From NCBI RefSeq assembly GCF_040801785.1, contig NZ_CP161805.1, positions 2,666,001 through 2,730,000 of the forward strand: DNA of 64,000 nucleotides, in the 5' to 3' direction. Positions 8,845 through 16,174 of this stretch are shown here, in pieces. Positions within the stretch are counted from its first letter, which is position 1. Every line of letters begins with the position of its first letter. The translations under genes and the position numbers were made by a program. Below the pieces are notes generated by a model. It made no database searches. It had not been told where the DNA came from and was given only the letters and a program-made list of their open reading frames with translations. This DNA comes from Sulfitobacter sp. LCG007. Its GTDB lineage: Bacteria; Pseudomonadota; Alphaproteobacteria; Rhodobacterales; Rhodobacteraceae.

Positions 8845-10026
8845 TCAGTTCCCGGCGCCGGGCAGGTCGCGATCGCTTCCCTCGACCTCGTAGCGCTCGG
8901 GAAGGTTCACCGGCCTGTCGCCGGTTTCGCGGAGGCGGAACGGAACCGACCAGTGCAGCCGCGCGCCCTCCGGTATCCAGCGCGGCTCTCCCCGCGGCAG
9001 GATGAGGCCGAGGAAAGGTCTGCGGCGCGACAGCGCCTGCGGCCGGCGCGGAATGTATTCCGAGATCCTCCAGGCGCCCTTCAGGGACTCGTGTCGCGGC
9101 GCCAGGGGGTCCGGCATCACGTACTCCGTTGTCACCTGCCTGCCCAGCACGAACCGGTCGACCATCTCGGGCACGAAGTCGAGCCCCGCTTTCGCGGCCT
9201 CCTCGATCATCCAGAGCAGGGGCAGCTTGGCCAACGCGCTTTCGGACTCGTCATAGCCGCCGCCGACGTCGCCATGCACGCCGCTGAACCAGACCTCGCG
9301 AACATCCTGCGCCATATCGGCCTTCCCTGTCCCGGTGCGCGGGCGGTATTGCTGCGCCGCCGGCCAGAGCTGGGGACGGAACATAGTCCGCCGTTCGGCG
9401 ATCGAGACGGCATGCCGCACTGCCGCAACGGAAGGGTTCAAGGACGTGAAGGCGTGGGATGTCAGGCGGGGCCCGAAGCGCCCGGACTCGATCACCGACG
9501 AAACGGTATCGAAGAGACCGAGAAAGCGGATATCGGGACGGCAAGGCTGCAGAACCACGTTGAAGAGCCCGATCTCGTCGAAGTCGGACCGACTTGGGTC
9601 CGCGCCGATGCGCTTGTAGGCCCGGTAGGCATATTCGAGCAGGTTGAGATTGCGCTTCTCGACCAGTCCGAATGCGTGCAGGAAACCCGCCAGCACCCTC
9701 GCCGTATACGCCCCGCGCGAGAAACCGATCAGATAGATGCGGTCATTCTCCACCGCCTCCCGGTCATAGTTCTCGACGATGAAGCGATAGGACTCCATGA
9801 CGTTCCGGTCGATTCCCCACCCCGTCGCCAGTCCCCAGAGCTCGACGGTACGCCGCCACAGCCGCGACCACGCGTTGTCCGCCCCGAAGGTGCCGACCCC
9901 GGGATCGTAGAAGACGATCTGGTCGGCAGACTTGCGCAAGGTGCCATAGAGCCTCAGCACGTTGGAACGGTTCCTGCGGATCTCGTTGGAGGTACCGTCC
10001 ATGAGGATGACGATGTTCTTCGGCAT
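8845..10026 (-). CDS. DUF2235 alpha/beta-hydrolase-like protein
   Basis: A 393-residue protein of the DUF2235 family (the catalytic-domain family that includes T6SS phospholipase Tle1). It opens with IVILMDGTSNE and carries the nucleophile elbow GFSRGAYTAR at about 101-110, with the predicted catalytic Ser at 103, followed by GVHGDVGGGY, the conserved Asp/His region. No signal peptide is seen and no type VI secretion gene is nearby, so it is probably a housekeeping cytosolic or peripheral lipase-like enzyme and not an effector. It converges on the ParA-type gene. Upstream, 266 bases separate it from tRNA-Ser; I see no further gene there. Confidence 0.88.
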   Translation of the reverse strand: MPKNIVILMDGTSNEIRRNRSNVLRLYGTLRKSADQIVFYDPGVGTFGADNAWSRLWRRTVELWGLATGWGIDRNVMESYRFIVENYDREAVENDRIYLIGFSRGAYTARVLAGFLHAFGLVEKRNLNLLEYAYRAYKRIGADPSRSDFDEIGLFNVVLQPCRPDIRFLGLFDTVSSVIESGRFGPRLTSHAFTSLNPSVAAVRHAVSIAERRTMFRPQLWPAAQQYRPRTGTGKADMAQDVREVWFSGVHGDVGGGYDESESALAKLPLLWMIEEAAKAGLDFVPEMVDRFVLGRQVTTEYVMPDPLAPRHESLKGAWRISEYIPRRPQALSRRRPFLGLILPRGEPRWIPEGARLHWSVPFRLRETGDRPVNLPERYEVEGSDRDLPGAGN

Positions 10027-10292
10027 CGGGCGTCCCTTTTTCCGTGCATTCGGCCTTCCGGTTCCCGCTCAGGTTACGCGGAGCTGCCCGATCCGGCCAA
10101 GCCATTCCTTTCCGCCTCGCCACCCGGTCTGCCGCATCGCTCGCCGGACCCGCGCCGGCGGTGGCCCCGTATCCCGCCCCACCCCGGGGCCGCCCGCTCC
10201 GGGGCGCTATCTTCAGGAGATGGCCCCAGACCCGCAACATCTCGGCAGTTTCGCCTTGTGCTACCTTCGCCTGCGCAGCTATACCCGTCCGC

Positions 10293-10382
10293 GGAGACGT
10301 GGCCGAGTGGTCGAAGGCGCTCCCCTGCTAAGGGAGTAGGCCCGGAAGGGTCTCGTGGGTTCGAATCCCATCGTCTCCGCCA
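10293..10382 (+). tRNA. tRNA-Ser (anticodon GCT)
   Basis: A 90-base class II tRNA with CCA encoded. The acceptor arms GGAGACG and CGTCTCC pair, the discriminator is G, the anticodon stem-loop CTCCC-CTGCTAA-GGGAG places GCT at 10327-10329, and a long variable arm and the GGTTCGAATCC T-arm follow. It reads AGC/AGU codons. Its 3' end marks the left edge of the accessory island. Confidence 0.97.
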
Positions 10383-10509
10383 CTTGCCCTCGCGAAAGCG
10401 TTCTCCGGACCCGGCTGCGGCCGGATTTTTTCGTTGTTTTCGAGGGTTATGCGGGAGGGGCTGAGCACTGGCGCTGCCGCCAAAAGCCCCGGAAGCGGTC
10501 TCTCAGGGC
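10375..10509 (+). repeat. tRNA-Ser 3' flank repeat, left copy (attL-like)
   Basis: This segment starts with the last eight bases of tRNA-Ser (CTCCGCCA) and runs through the terminator. It aligns without gaps to 35302-35436; by hand count about 117 of 135 positions agree. No protein-coding gene is convincing between here and 10651. Confidence 0.75.
10404..10431 (+). terminator. Rho-independent terminator of tRNA-Ser
   Basis: TCCGG at 10404-10408 pairs with CCGGA at 10421-10425, with a GC-rich internal stretch able to extend the stem, followed directly by six T residues. It begins about 20 bases after the tRNA. It lies inside the 135-bp repeat; the right-hand copy keeps the CCGG stem but has an interrupted T-run. 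Confidence 0.8.
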
Positions 10510-10651
10510 AGATATTCTCCGGACCTGTTGCCTGCGGTGATTTGGTGAATTTCGCCCAATGCGCTGAAAGGTAAGGATTTTCTTCCGCGCACAGCCTGTT
10601 GTGTTTCGAGAATCCAACCGGGCGGCGCCCGGAACCCACATCCAAATTCCG

Positions 10652-11575
10652 TCAGCCGTTGAACCGGTTCTCATTGTGCCATTGGAGAAAAGCGGGATCC
10701 GGTCGGGCGCCCTCGTCAGTAGGCAGCGAGATACTCCGGCCATGAAGCTCATAGTAGTGTCGACCATTGTCGAACTCTTCTCTGATCCTGCGGCTCACTT
10801 CAAAGCGGTTCTCCGGGGTCACAGTCACGTACCCGCCGTCAAATAGGCTATGAATGTCTCGCCTCAGAAGAAGGCCGTTCTTGGCTTCGTGTCCGCCCCC
10901 TTCACCGTATGGACGAATATGAGCCGCCTCGAGAGCTGGTAGAGTGCGCTCTTGCGTTATGGCGCACCTACGCTGGTATAAGTCGGTCACGAGCACGCGG
11001 AAGGCACCTTGGCCGAGACGCGGGCGGATCAGCTGTGGATCGCCGTACCGCGCTTGGTCTTCGGCCATACCGACAAATTGCTGCCGATTCATTCGGTCGT
11101 TCACCGCATTCCACAGCGCCAGGCCTTCGGCGTCTCCGGTGCTGTACGTCTTGAACGAAACGATATTTGGTGCCCAGCTTTGCGGGACGGGGATCCAGTC
11201 GGCCTCATGGAAGAAGAACGGCTGCGTGAGGATCCGGCAACCGATTTGAAAGTCACTTCGGTCCGACGGGTCGCTCCTGCGATAGCGTGCGATACGGGCT
11301 CGCATCTCCCGTGCCGACCGAGCACCATTTGCAACGCCAAAAGCTTCCCAGGCCAGCGAGCATGGCAGAGCATTGTCGTACGTGAACACGCCACCACCGA
11401 CGATCCCGTTGCGGGGTGCGTGTAGCTTGAAGAGAAAGAGCTCGCCGGGTCGAAGTGCCCGGAAGTTCGCCGCTGACGGTGCCCAGAAGTTGACCTCGCC
11501 AAGGTTGGGGTGCTGGCGCAACATCTCGAACCAGTCTCCGTCTGTGACTGCGATCACGAGGTTGACGGCCATCAC
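10652..11575 (-). CDS. HNH endonuclease with N-terminal PUA/EVE-like domain
   Basis: A 307-residue protein with two parts. The C-terminal part is a classical HNH nuclease: CAIT near 204-207, then the segment around AAHIRPYGEGGGHEAKNG, giving His219, Asn233 and His242 (DIHSLFD). The N-terminal 130 residues (VNFWAPSA, LRPGELFLFKL, GIVGGGVFT) have the layout of PUA-superfamily EVE/ASCH/SRA-type domains, which read modified bases in some restriction enzymes. A PUA-like reader fused to HNH is the design of several modification-dependent nucleases, so a type IV-like restriction enzyme is a reasonable inference. It lies in the island next to a type I system, 228 bases beyond the last gene of that operon. 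The start could be either of two adjacent ATGs. Confidence 0.85.
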   Translation of the reverse strand: MMAVNLVIAVTDGDWFEMLRQHPNLGEVNFWAPSAANFRALRPGELFLFKLHAPRNGIVGGGVFTYDNALPCSLAWEAFGVANGARSAREMRARIARYRRSDPSDRSDFQIGCRILTQPFFFHEADWIPVPQSWAPNIVSFKTYSTGDAEGLALWNAVNDRMNRQQFVGMAEDQARYGDPQLIRPRLGQGAFRVLVTDLYQRRCAITQERTLPALEAAHIRPYGEGGGHEAKNGLLLRRDIHSLFDGGYVTVTPENRFEVSRRIREEFDNGRHYYELHGRSISLPTDEGARPDPAFLQWHNENRFNG

Positions 11576-11803
11576 TCGCTACCTTTGCCTGGCTGAATGA
11601 CGGCCCTGGGCGCCAAAGCAAATATCGTTAAGGCATTGTAAATGATGCGCCTTTTCTCGAATTCGTCACTGGGATCATGCTTGGTGGGCGCCGGAGGTCC
11701 TTGACAATCAGGACCAGATGCGCCATGTTTGCGTTGTCTCACCTGCCATGAGTAGGAGGAGCATTCGAGGCCGCCTAGGTTCGCTTGGGCGGCTTCAGCC
11801 GTT

Positions 11804-12280
11804 CTAGGGGTTGGCGCGGCGGAACGCATCTCGCTCCTTTCTGAGCTGCGCGATACGCCCACTTTTCTCCGTGCAATAGGCCGTTCTCAAGAGCCAGTAG
11901 CCTTGGCGCTGCCCGAGAACGACGAGGTATTCCTCGCGAAACCACAGCAGCGTGTTGACCTGTGTGCCGCGGGTATTCTGCCACACATCGATCTCGGCAT
12001 GAGCGACCGCATTCTCGATCACCCAGCGCACCCAGCGGATCCGCTCGCAGCGACGCAAATCAGGTAGACGATCATCTTCGACGCTACCTTCCTGTACCAG
12101 ATGCCAAAACGACGCCCATCGGCGCGCCGCTTCCGGATGGCGACGGCAACCGACGCGAAGCCCCTCGTACCGTACACCGCCGTTGGCAATCTCGGCGACG
12201 AAGATGCGGTGGAGCTCGGCTTCATATGCGGGCCAGTCGCCCCCAAACGCGGCGAACGGCAGTAGATCGGGCGGGTTCAT
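11804..12280 (-). CDS. Unknown small protein at the tail of the type I R-M operon
   Basis: A 158-residue protein I do not recognise with confidence. The N-terminal half (FGGDWPAYEAELHRIF) is acidic and aromatic; the C-terminal half contains a short beta-rich block, TLLWFREEYLVVLGQR, then LLRTAYCTEKSGRIAQLRKE. That pattern recalls the barnase/EndoU/RelE-like nuclease families found in mobile elements, but no catalytic set can be assigned from the sequence alone. Its ATG overlaps the stop of the DUF3800 gene (ATGA), so it is cotranslated with it and belongs to the same operon as hsdRMS. There are 228 bases without a gene after it. Confidence 0.65.
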   Translation of the reverse strand: MNPPDLLPFAAFGGDWPAYEAELHRIFVAEIANGGVRYEGLRVGCRRHPEAARRWASFWHLVQEGSVEDDRLPDLRRCERIRWVRWVIENAVAHAEIDVWQNTRGTQVNTLLWFREEYLVVLGQRQGYWLLRTAYCTEKSGRIAQLRKERDAFRRANP

Positions 12281-12996
12281 CCAGCCGCCTCCCTCGCCCG
12301 CCACACGAGAATGTTGAATTTCGTTGCCGTGAATGTGGAAGTGCGGATCAGAACATTTTGCCCGAGCCGCTCACGCAGCCTAGCCGCAACTGCCGTCTTT
12401 GCCGGGCTCGTTGTGAGGCCACGGTTCGCATACGTTAGCGCTCCGATAACGAGGTCGGCGACCTGGAGCAGCTCGCTTTCGTGGCTGCGAACTTGCTGGA
12501 CGCGCTGGATCGCCTCCCGGTCGAAGTCATAAAGACTGTTGGCCAAGACCTCATGCAGCTTCCGGGTTTTCGGCCCGCCGCGTGTGTCCTTTACGTCCAG
12601 GTAGATGCGATATCGATGCGGTGCGCAGAAGATGGTGCGCAGCATTGTGAAATACATCTTGTAGTACCAGTCATCGTGTGACTGGTCGAAGCGCGCGTGG
12701 TCCAGCAAGCCCTTGTCCGGAACGACGAGCCCACGGAACCGGAGCCGCTCATCGTTCAAGAACAGGTCAATCAGAGCCAGGTAGAAATCAGCCTTAGCTG
12801 GCGAGACTTTTGTCCATTTCGCCTCGAAATCATGCGCAAGCCCATGGTCGGCCTTCAGCGCCCGCACTGCTTCGGAAATTGCGCGGCTGGCGTCGGCCGG
12901 GCAATAGACGGCACCCCAAGCCATTACAGGCACGCCGTCGTGCTCGAGATGACAGCTTTCGTCGCAATAGACGTTGAAAAGGCGTGGCTCCGTCAT
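12277..12996 (-). CDS. DUF3800 family protein
   Basis: A 239-residue DUF3800 protein. The family hallmark is the early N-terminal CDESC box (VYCDESCHLEHDG), followed by an internal Asp (YRIYLDVKDTRGG) and SELLQVADLVIGAL near the C-terminus; these acidic residues sit as in an RNase H-like fold. DUF3800 proteins are common in defence islands and prophages, and their biochemical role is not established. The start overlaps the stop of hsdS by four bases and its stop overlaps the next gene, so it is a coupled member of the R-M operon. Confidence 0.88.
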   Translation of the reverse strand: MTEPRLFNVYCDESCHLEHDGVPVMAWGAVYCPADASRAISEAVRALKADHGLAHDFEAKWTKVSPAKADFYLALIDLFLNDERLRFRGLVVPDKGLLDHARFDQSHDDWYYKMYFTMLRTIFCAPHRYRIYLDVKDTRGGPKTRKLHEVLANSLYDFDREAIQRVQQVRSHESELLQVADLVIGALTYANRGLTTSPAKTAVAARLRERLGQNVLIRTSTFTATKFNILVWRAREAAG

Positions 12997-14717
12997 TCCG
13001 CCGCTTCCATCTCACGCATCGATGCTGGGTTCAGCGCGTCGGCGAGAAGGGCTTCGAGGAGGCGCGCTCGAGTGGAGTCGGCGGTGGCGAGGGCGGCCGC
13101 CAGCCGATCGCAAATGGCCATGAGGGCATCGACCTTAGCCACGATGCGGTGTTGTTCGGCGAGGGGTGGTAGGGGGATTGGTAAGGAGCGGAGGATACTC
13201 TGATTGATTTTCGGCATCGTTTGCTGCGCCCCAGTTGCATTCGCGCTCAGGAAATGGCGAGCGAACGGAGCTATGCACCATAGATGCGCGAAACGTATGT
13301 CCACGTGCGGCGAGATCTTCACGCGCATTATCAGATCGGGAAACAAGAACGTTTCGGGTGGACCATCATAGATCGCAGCCATTCCCACATATTCCCGAGT
13401 GTTGCCTCTCTGAAACAAAAGGTCGCCCGGCTCGAGCCAATAGCGCGCAGCGTCTGCCAGACTCACATCAACGTTCTTGAATTGCTGGGCATCGAAGGCG
13501 CCGCTTGTCGTTGCCGTGAGCGTTATCGCTTTCGGCGCGTCTTTTCTTTCCGATTTGGCCGGCGAGAGTCCGTTCTGAGGGCCATCCGTGAGGATCCTGT
13601 CCAGCGATTGCCAAATCCAATGTGATGGTATCGAGAAGTCCACCAGCGTCATATCAGGTTCGACGCGCTGCTTCTTCGCCGCCTTCTGCTCCGAACAGAT
13701 CCTTTCGACGAGGCTTGAGACAGGTTCGTCGGTGGGGTCCTGGTCCACAAGTTTGCCGCGGACGGCGAGGTTGAGGATGGTCTGTCGGAGCGGTTTGATC
13801 TGGTCTGGGCGGGTTGTGAGAGCGGGGAGCGTGGCGAGGGCGAAGCGGGCGTTGGCCGGGAAGTCGGCCGGATCGGCGTCGGGCCCCGTATCAGAGACAG
13901 TCAGGCGGGCGAGGCTGGCGGCGGTCAGCCGGGCGCGGGTCACCTCGCGTTGTCCGCGCGCTGCCTCCAGCCGATCCAGCAGCGCCATCAGCTCCTCCAC
14001 CTTCGCAACGATCCGCCGCTGCTCGGCGAGGGGTGGGAGGGTTAGCGCAACACTTTCTAGCTTTGGCTTCGTGATGTGTTGGAGACCGACACCGCCATGA
14101 GCCTGCTCAATCAGTTCCAGCAGGCGAGAGTTGATGGCGATCTTGAGGAAAGCCTTCTCGAACGCCTCGCCAAGCAGCATGGCTTTGAAGATATGCTGGT
14201 TGAGCACCGCTGGACCGCGGTCCCAGATATGGGCACCGAACGACGTTCCGGGGGTGCCCGACCAACTGATTAGAAAGTCGCCTGTGTCGATTAGGAACCT
14301 GGGCCTTACCTCACCGTCAAAGCGATTGAATGGTGCCGAAGCGTTGTTCAAGTTTTGGATTCGAACGATGGGCAAACCCTCTTGCGTCCAATCGGATGGC
14401 TTGAAAGCGCGCCCGTTGATGAGGTCCATGGCTTCGCCAAGTCTTACCAGCGCCCAGTTCGATGGCACGTCGAATGGAACATCCTCGGCTGACACCTTCT
14501 GCCATTTCTTGATCTTCTTGATTTCTCCGGACGCCAGGCGGGCTTTCCAAGCATCAGCAATCTGCTTCAGTAGGACGGCCCCTTGCCCCTCGCTTGTATC
14601 GTGCGGCACAAGCTTCCCCCGCACGGCGAGGTCCAGCACGAAGCGGCGCAGGTGGGGCACCGCGTCGGGCGCCTCGGCCACCTTCTCGTAGAGGGCGAGC
14701 AGGCGATCCGCGTTCAT
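12993..14717 (-). CDS. hsdS: Type I restriction-modification specificity subunit S
   Basis: A 574-residue HsdS with the usual two target-recognition domains, each closed by the conserved coiled-coil spacer: LPPLAEQRRIVAKVEELMALLDRLEAARG in the middle and LPPLAEQHRIVAKVDALMAICDRLAAAL near the C-terminus (quoted here as the two family signatures, each split at the conserved Leu-Pro-Pro start). An additional N-terminal helix resembling the same spacer starts the protein. HsdS binds a bipartite DNA target and directs HsdM and HsdR to it. Its start overlaps the stop of hsdM by four bases. The recognition sequence cannot be read from the protein. Confidence 0.95.
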   Translation of the reverse strand: MNADRLLALYEKVAEAPDAVPHLRRFVLDLAVRGKLVPHDTSEGQGAVLLKQIADAWKARLASGEIKKIKKWQKVSAEDVPFDVPSNWALVRLGEAMDLINGRAFKPSDWTQEGLPIVRIQNLNNASAPFNRFDGEVRPRFLIDTGDFLISWSGTPGTSFGAHIWDRGPAVLNQHIFKAMLLGEAFEKAFLKIAINSRLLELIEQAHGGVGLQHITKPKLESVALTLPPLAEQRRIVAKVEELMALLDRLEAARGQREVTRARLTAASLARLTVSDTGPDADPADFPANARFALATLPALTTRPDQIKPLRQTILNLAVRGKLVDQDPTDEPVSSLVERICSEQKAAKKQRVEPDMTLVDFSIPSHWIWQSLDRILTDGPQNGLSPAKSERKDAPKAITLTATTSGAFDAQQFKNVDVSLADAARYWLEPGDLLFQRGNTREYVGMAAIYDGPPETFLFPDLIMRVKISPHVDIRFAHLWCIAPFARHFLSANATGAQQTMPKINQSILRSLPIPLPPLAEQHRIVAKVDALMAICDRLAAALATADSTRARLLEALLADALNPASMREMEAAE

Positions 14718-16171
14718 CTTGCGAGCGCCTCGGACAGGATCGCCTTCAACTGGTCACGGAGCGCTGCCACCTCGGCCTCGGCGTTCGTAAGTTCTTCCAC
14801 CAGCGTCTCTGGGTCGCCGTGATCCTCGGCCACCGTATGGGGGTTCTTGATGTCGAGGTTGAAGCCGCGGGCCTTCACTTCCTCCGCGCTGACCTTCCAG
14901 GCGCGCTCGGACTCCTGTCGCCCCTCGCGGCGCGGCCCGCCCCACCAGGCGGCGCAGTCGGCCAGATGCTCCAGCCGGATGGGCCGGGTCATGGAATAGG
15001 CCTTCTGCCCCTCAGGCACTCTATGCTCCCAGAACCAGATGTCTTGCGTGGGCGCGCCCTTCTCGAAAAACAGCAGGTTCGTGCCGATCGAGGCATAGGG
15101 GCGGAAGACCGAATTCGGCAGTCGCACGATGGTGTGGAGGTTGCATTCCTCCATCAGGTGCTCCTTGAGCCGGGTCTTGACACCCTCGCCGAACAGCGAG
15201 CCGTCAGGCAGGACCACGGCCGCGCGGCCGTTTGTCTTCAGCAGGCGAATGATCAGGGCAAGGAAGAGGTCGGCGGTCTCGCGGGTGCGGAAGTGCTGCG
15301 GGAAGTTGGACTCGATGCCGTCTTCCTCGCGCCCACCGAAAGGCGGGTTGGTCAGCACGATGTCCACACGGTCCGACGCGGTGTAGCTGATGTAGGGGCG
15401 GGCCAGCGTGTTGTCGTGGCGCACGAAGGACGGGTCCTCGACGCCGTGCAGCAGCATATTGGTGACGCAGAGCATGTGGGGAAGCTGCTTTTTCTCGACA
15501 GCGTGCAGCCCCGCCTGCATCGTCTCGCGCTGCGCGGGCGTGCGGACGTATTTCTCCTCCATGTGGCGTATGGCGCAGGTCAAGAAGCCACCTGTGCCGC
15601 AAGCTGGGTCGAACAGCGTCTCGCCCGGATGCGGGTCGATCATCTGGACCATGAAGGAGGTGATGGCGCGGGGCGTGTAGTACTCGCCCGCATTGCCTGC
15701 CGACTGCAGGTCGTTGAGCAACTGCTCGTAGAACTCGCCGAAGTGGCGACGTTCGTCGAGCTTGTTGAAATCAACCTGATTGATCTTGTTGACAACCTGC
15801 CGAAGCAGCTGGCCCGATTTCATGTAGTTGTAGGCATCCTCAAACACGTCGCGCACGACGCGGCGGCGATCGCCCGGCTTGGCCGAGACCTGGAGGCCCT
15901 TGAGGGCGGGAAACAGCTCATCGTTAACGAAATCGAGCATGGCCTGCCCGGTGATGCCCTCGGGGTCCGCCGCCCAGTTCCGCCACTGGAAACGCTCGGG
16001 GATCGGCGAGCGGTAATCGTCGCGAGTGATTTCGAGTTCCTGGTCCTGATCGTCGATGATCTTGAGGAAGAACAGCCATGTGAGCTGGCTGATGCGCTGG
16101 GCATCGCCATCGACGCCTACGTCCTGGCGCATGATGTCCTGAATGGATTTGACGGTGGTACGGACGATCAT
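14714..16171 (-). CDS. hsdM: Type I restriction-modification DNA methyltransferase subunit M
   Basis: A 485-residue N6-adenine methyltransferase subunit. Motif I, the SAM-binding loop, is DPACGTGGFL, and motif IV, the catalytic NPPF box, is LTNPPFGGRE. An N-terminal helical HsdM domain (about 1-140) precedes them. With HsdS it methylates host sites and with HsdR it restricts unmodified DNA. It starts three bases after the hsdR stop and overlaps hsdS. The lack of frameshifts in any of the three subunits suggests the system is functional. Confidence 0.97.
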   Translation of the reverse strand: MIVRTTVKSIQDIMRQDVGVDGDAQRISQLTWLFFLKIIDDQDQELEITRDDYRSPIPERFQWRNWAADPEGITGQAMLDFVNDELFPALKGLQVSAKPGDRRRVVRDVFEDAYNYMKSGQLLRQVVNKINQVDFNKLDERRHFGEFYEQLLNDLQSAGNAGEYYTPRAITSFMVQMIDPHPGETLFDPACGTGGFLTCAIRHMEEKYVRTPAQRETMQAGLHAVEKKQLPHMLCVTNMLLHGVEDPSFVRHDNTLARPYISYTASDRVDIVLTNPPFGGREEDGIESNFPQHFRTRETADLFLALIIRLLKTNGRAAVVLPDGSLFGEGVKTRLKEHLMEECNLHTIVRLPNSVFRPYASIGTNLLFFEKGAPTQDIWFWEHRVPEGQKAYSMTRPIRLEHLADCAAWWGGPRREGRQESERAWKVSAEEVKARGFNLDIKNPHTVAEDHGDPETLVEELTNAEAEVAALRDQLKAILSEALAR

Positions 16172-16174
16172 GTT

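Noticed and set aside
10328-10645. Minus-strand open frame overlapping tRNA-Ser and its flank
   Set aside because: It is antisense to the tRNA; such frames are a known annotation artefact next to tRNA-Ser genes.
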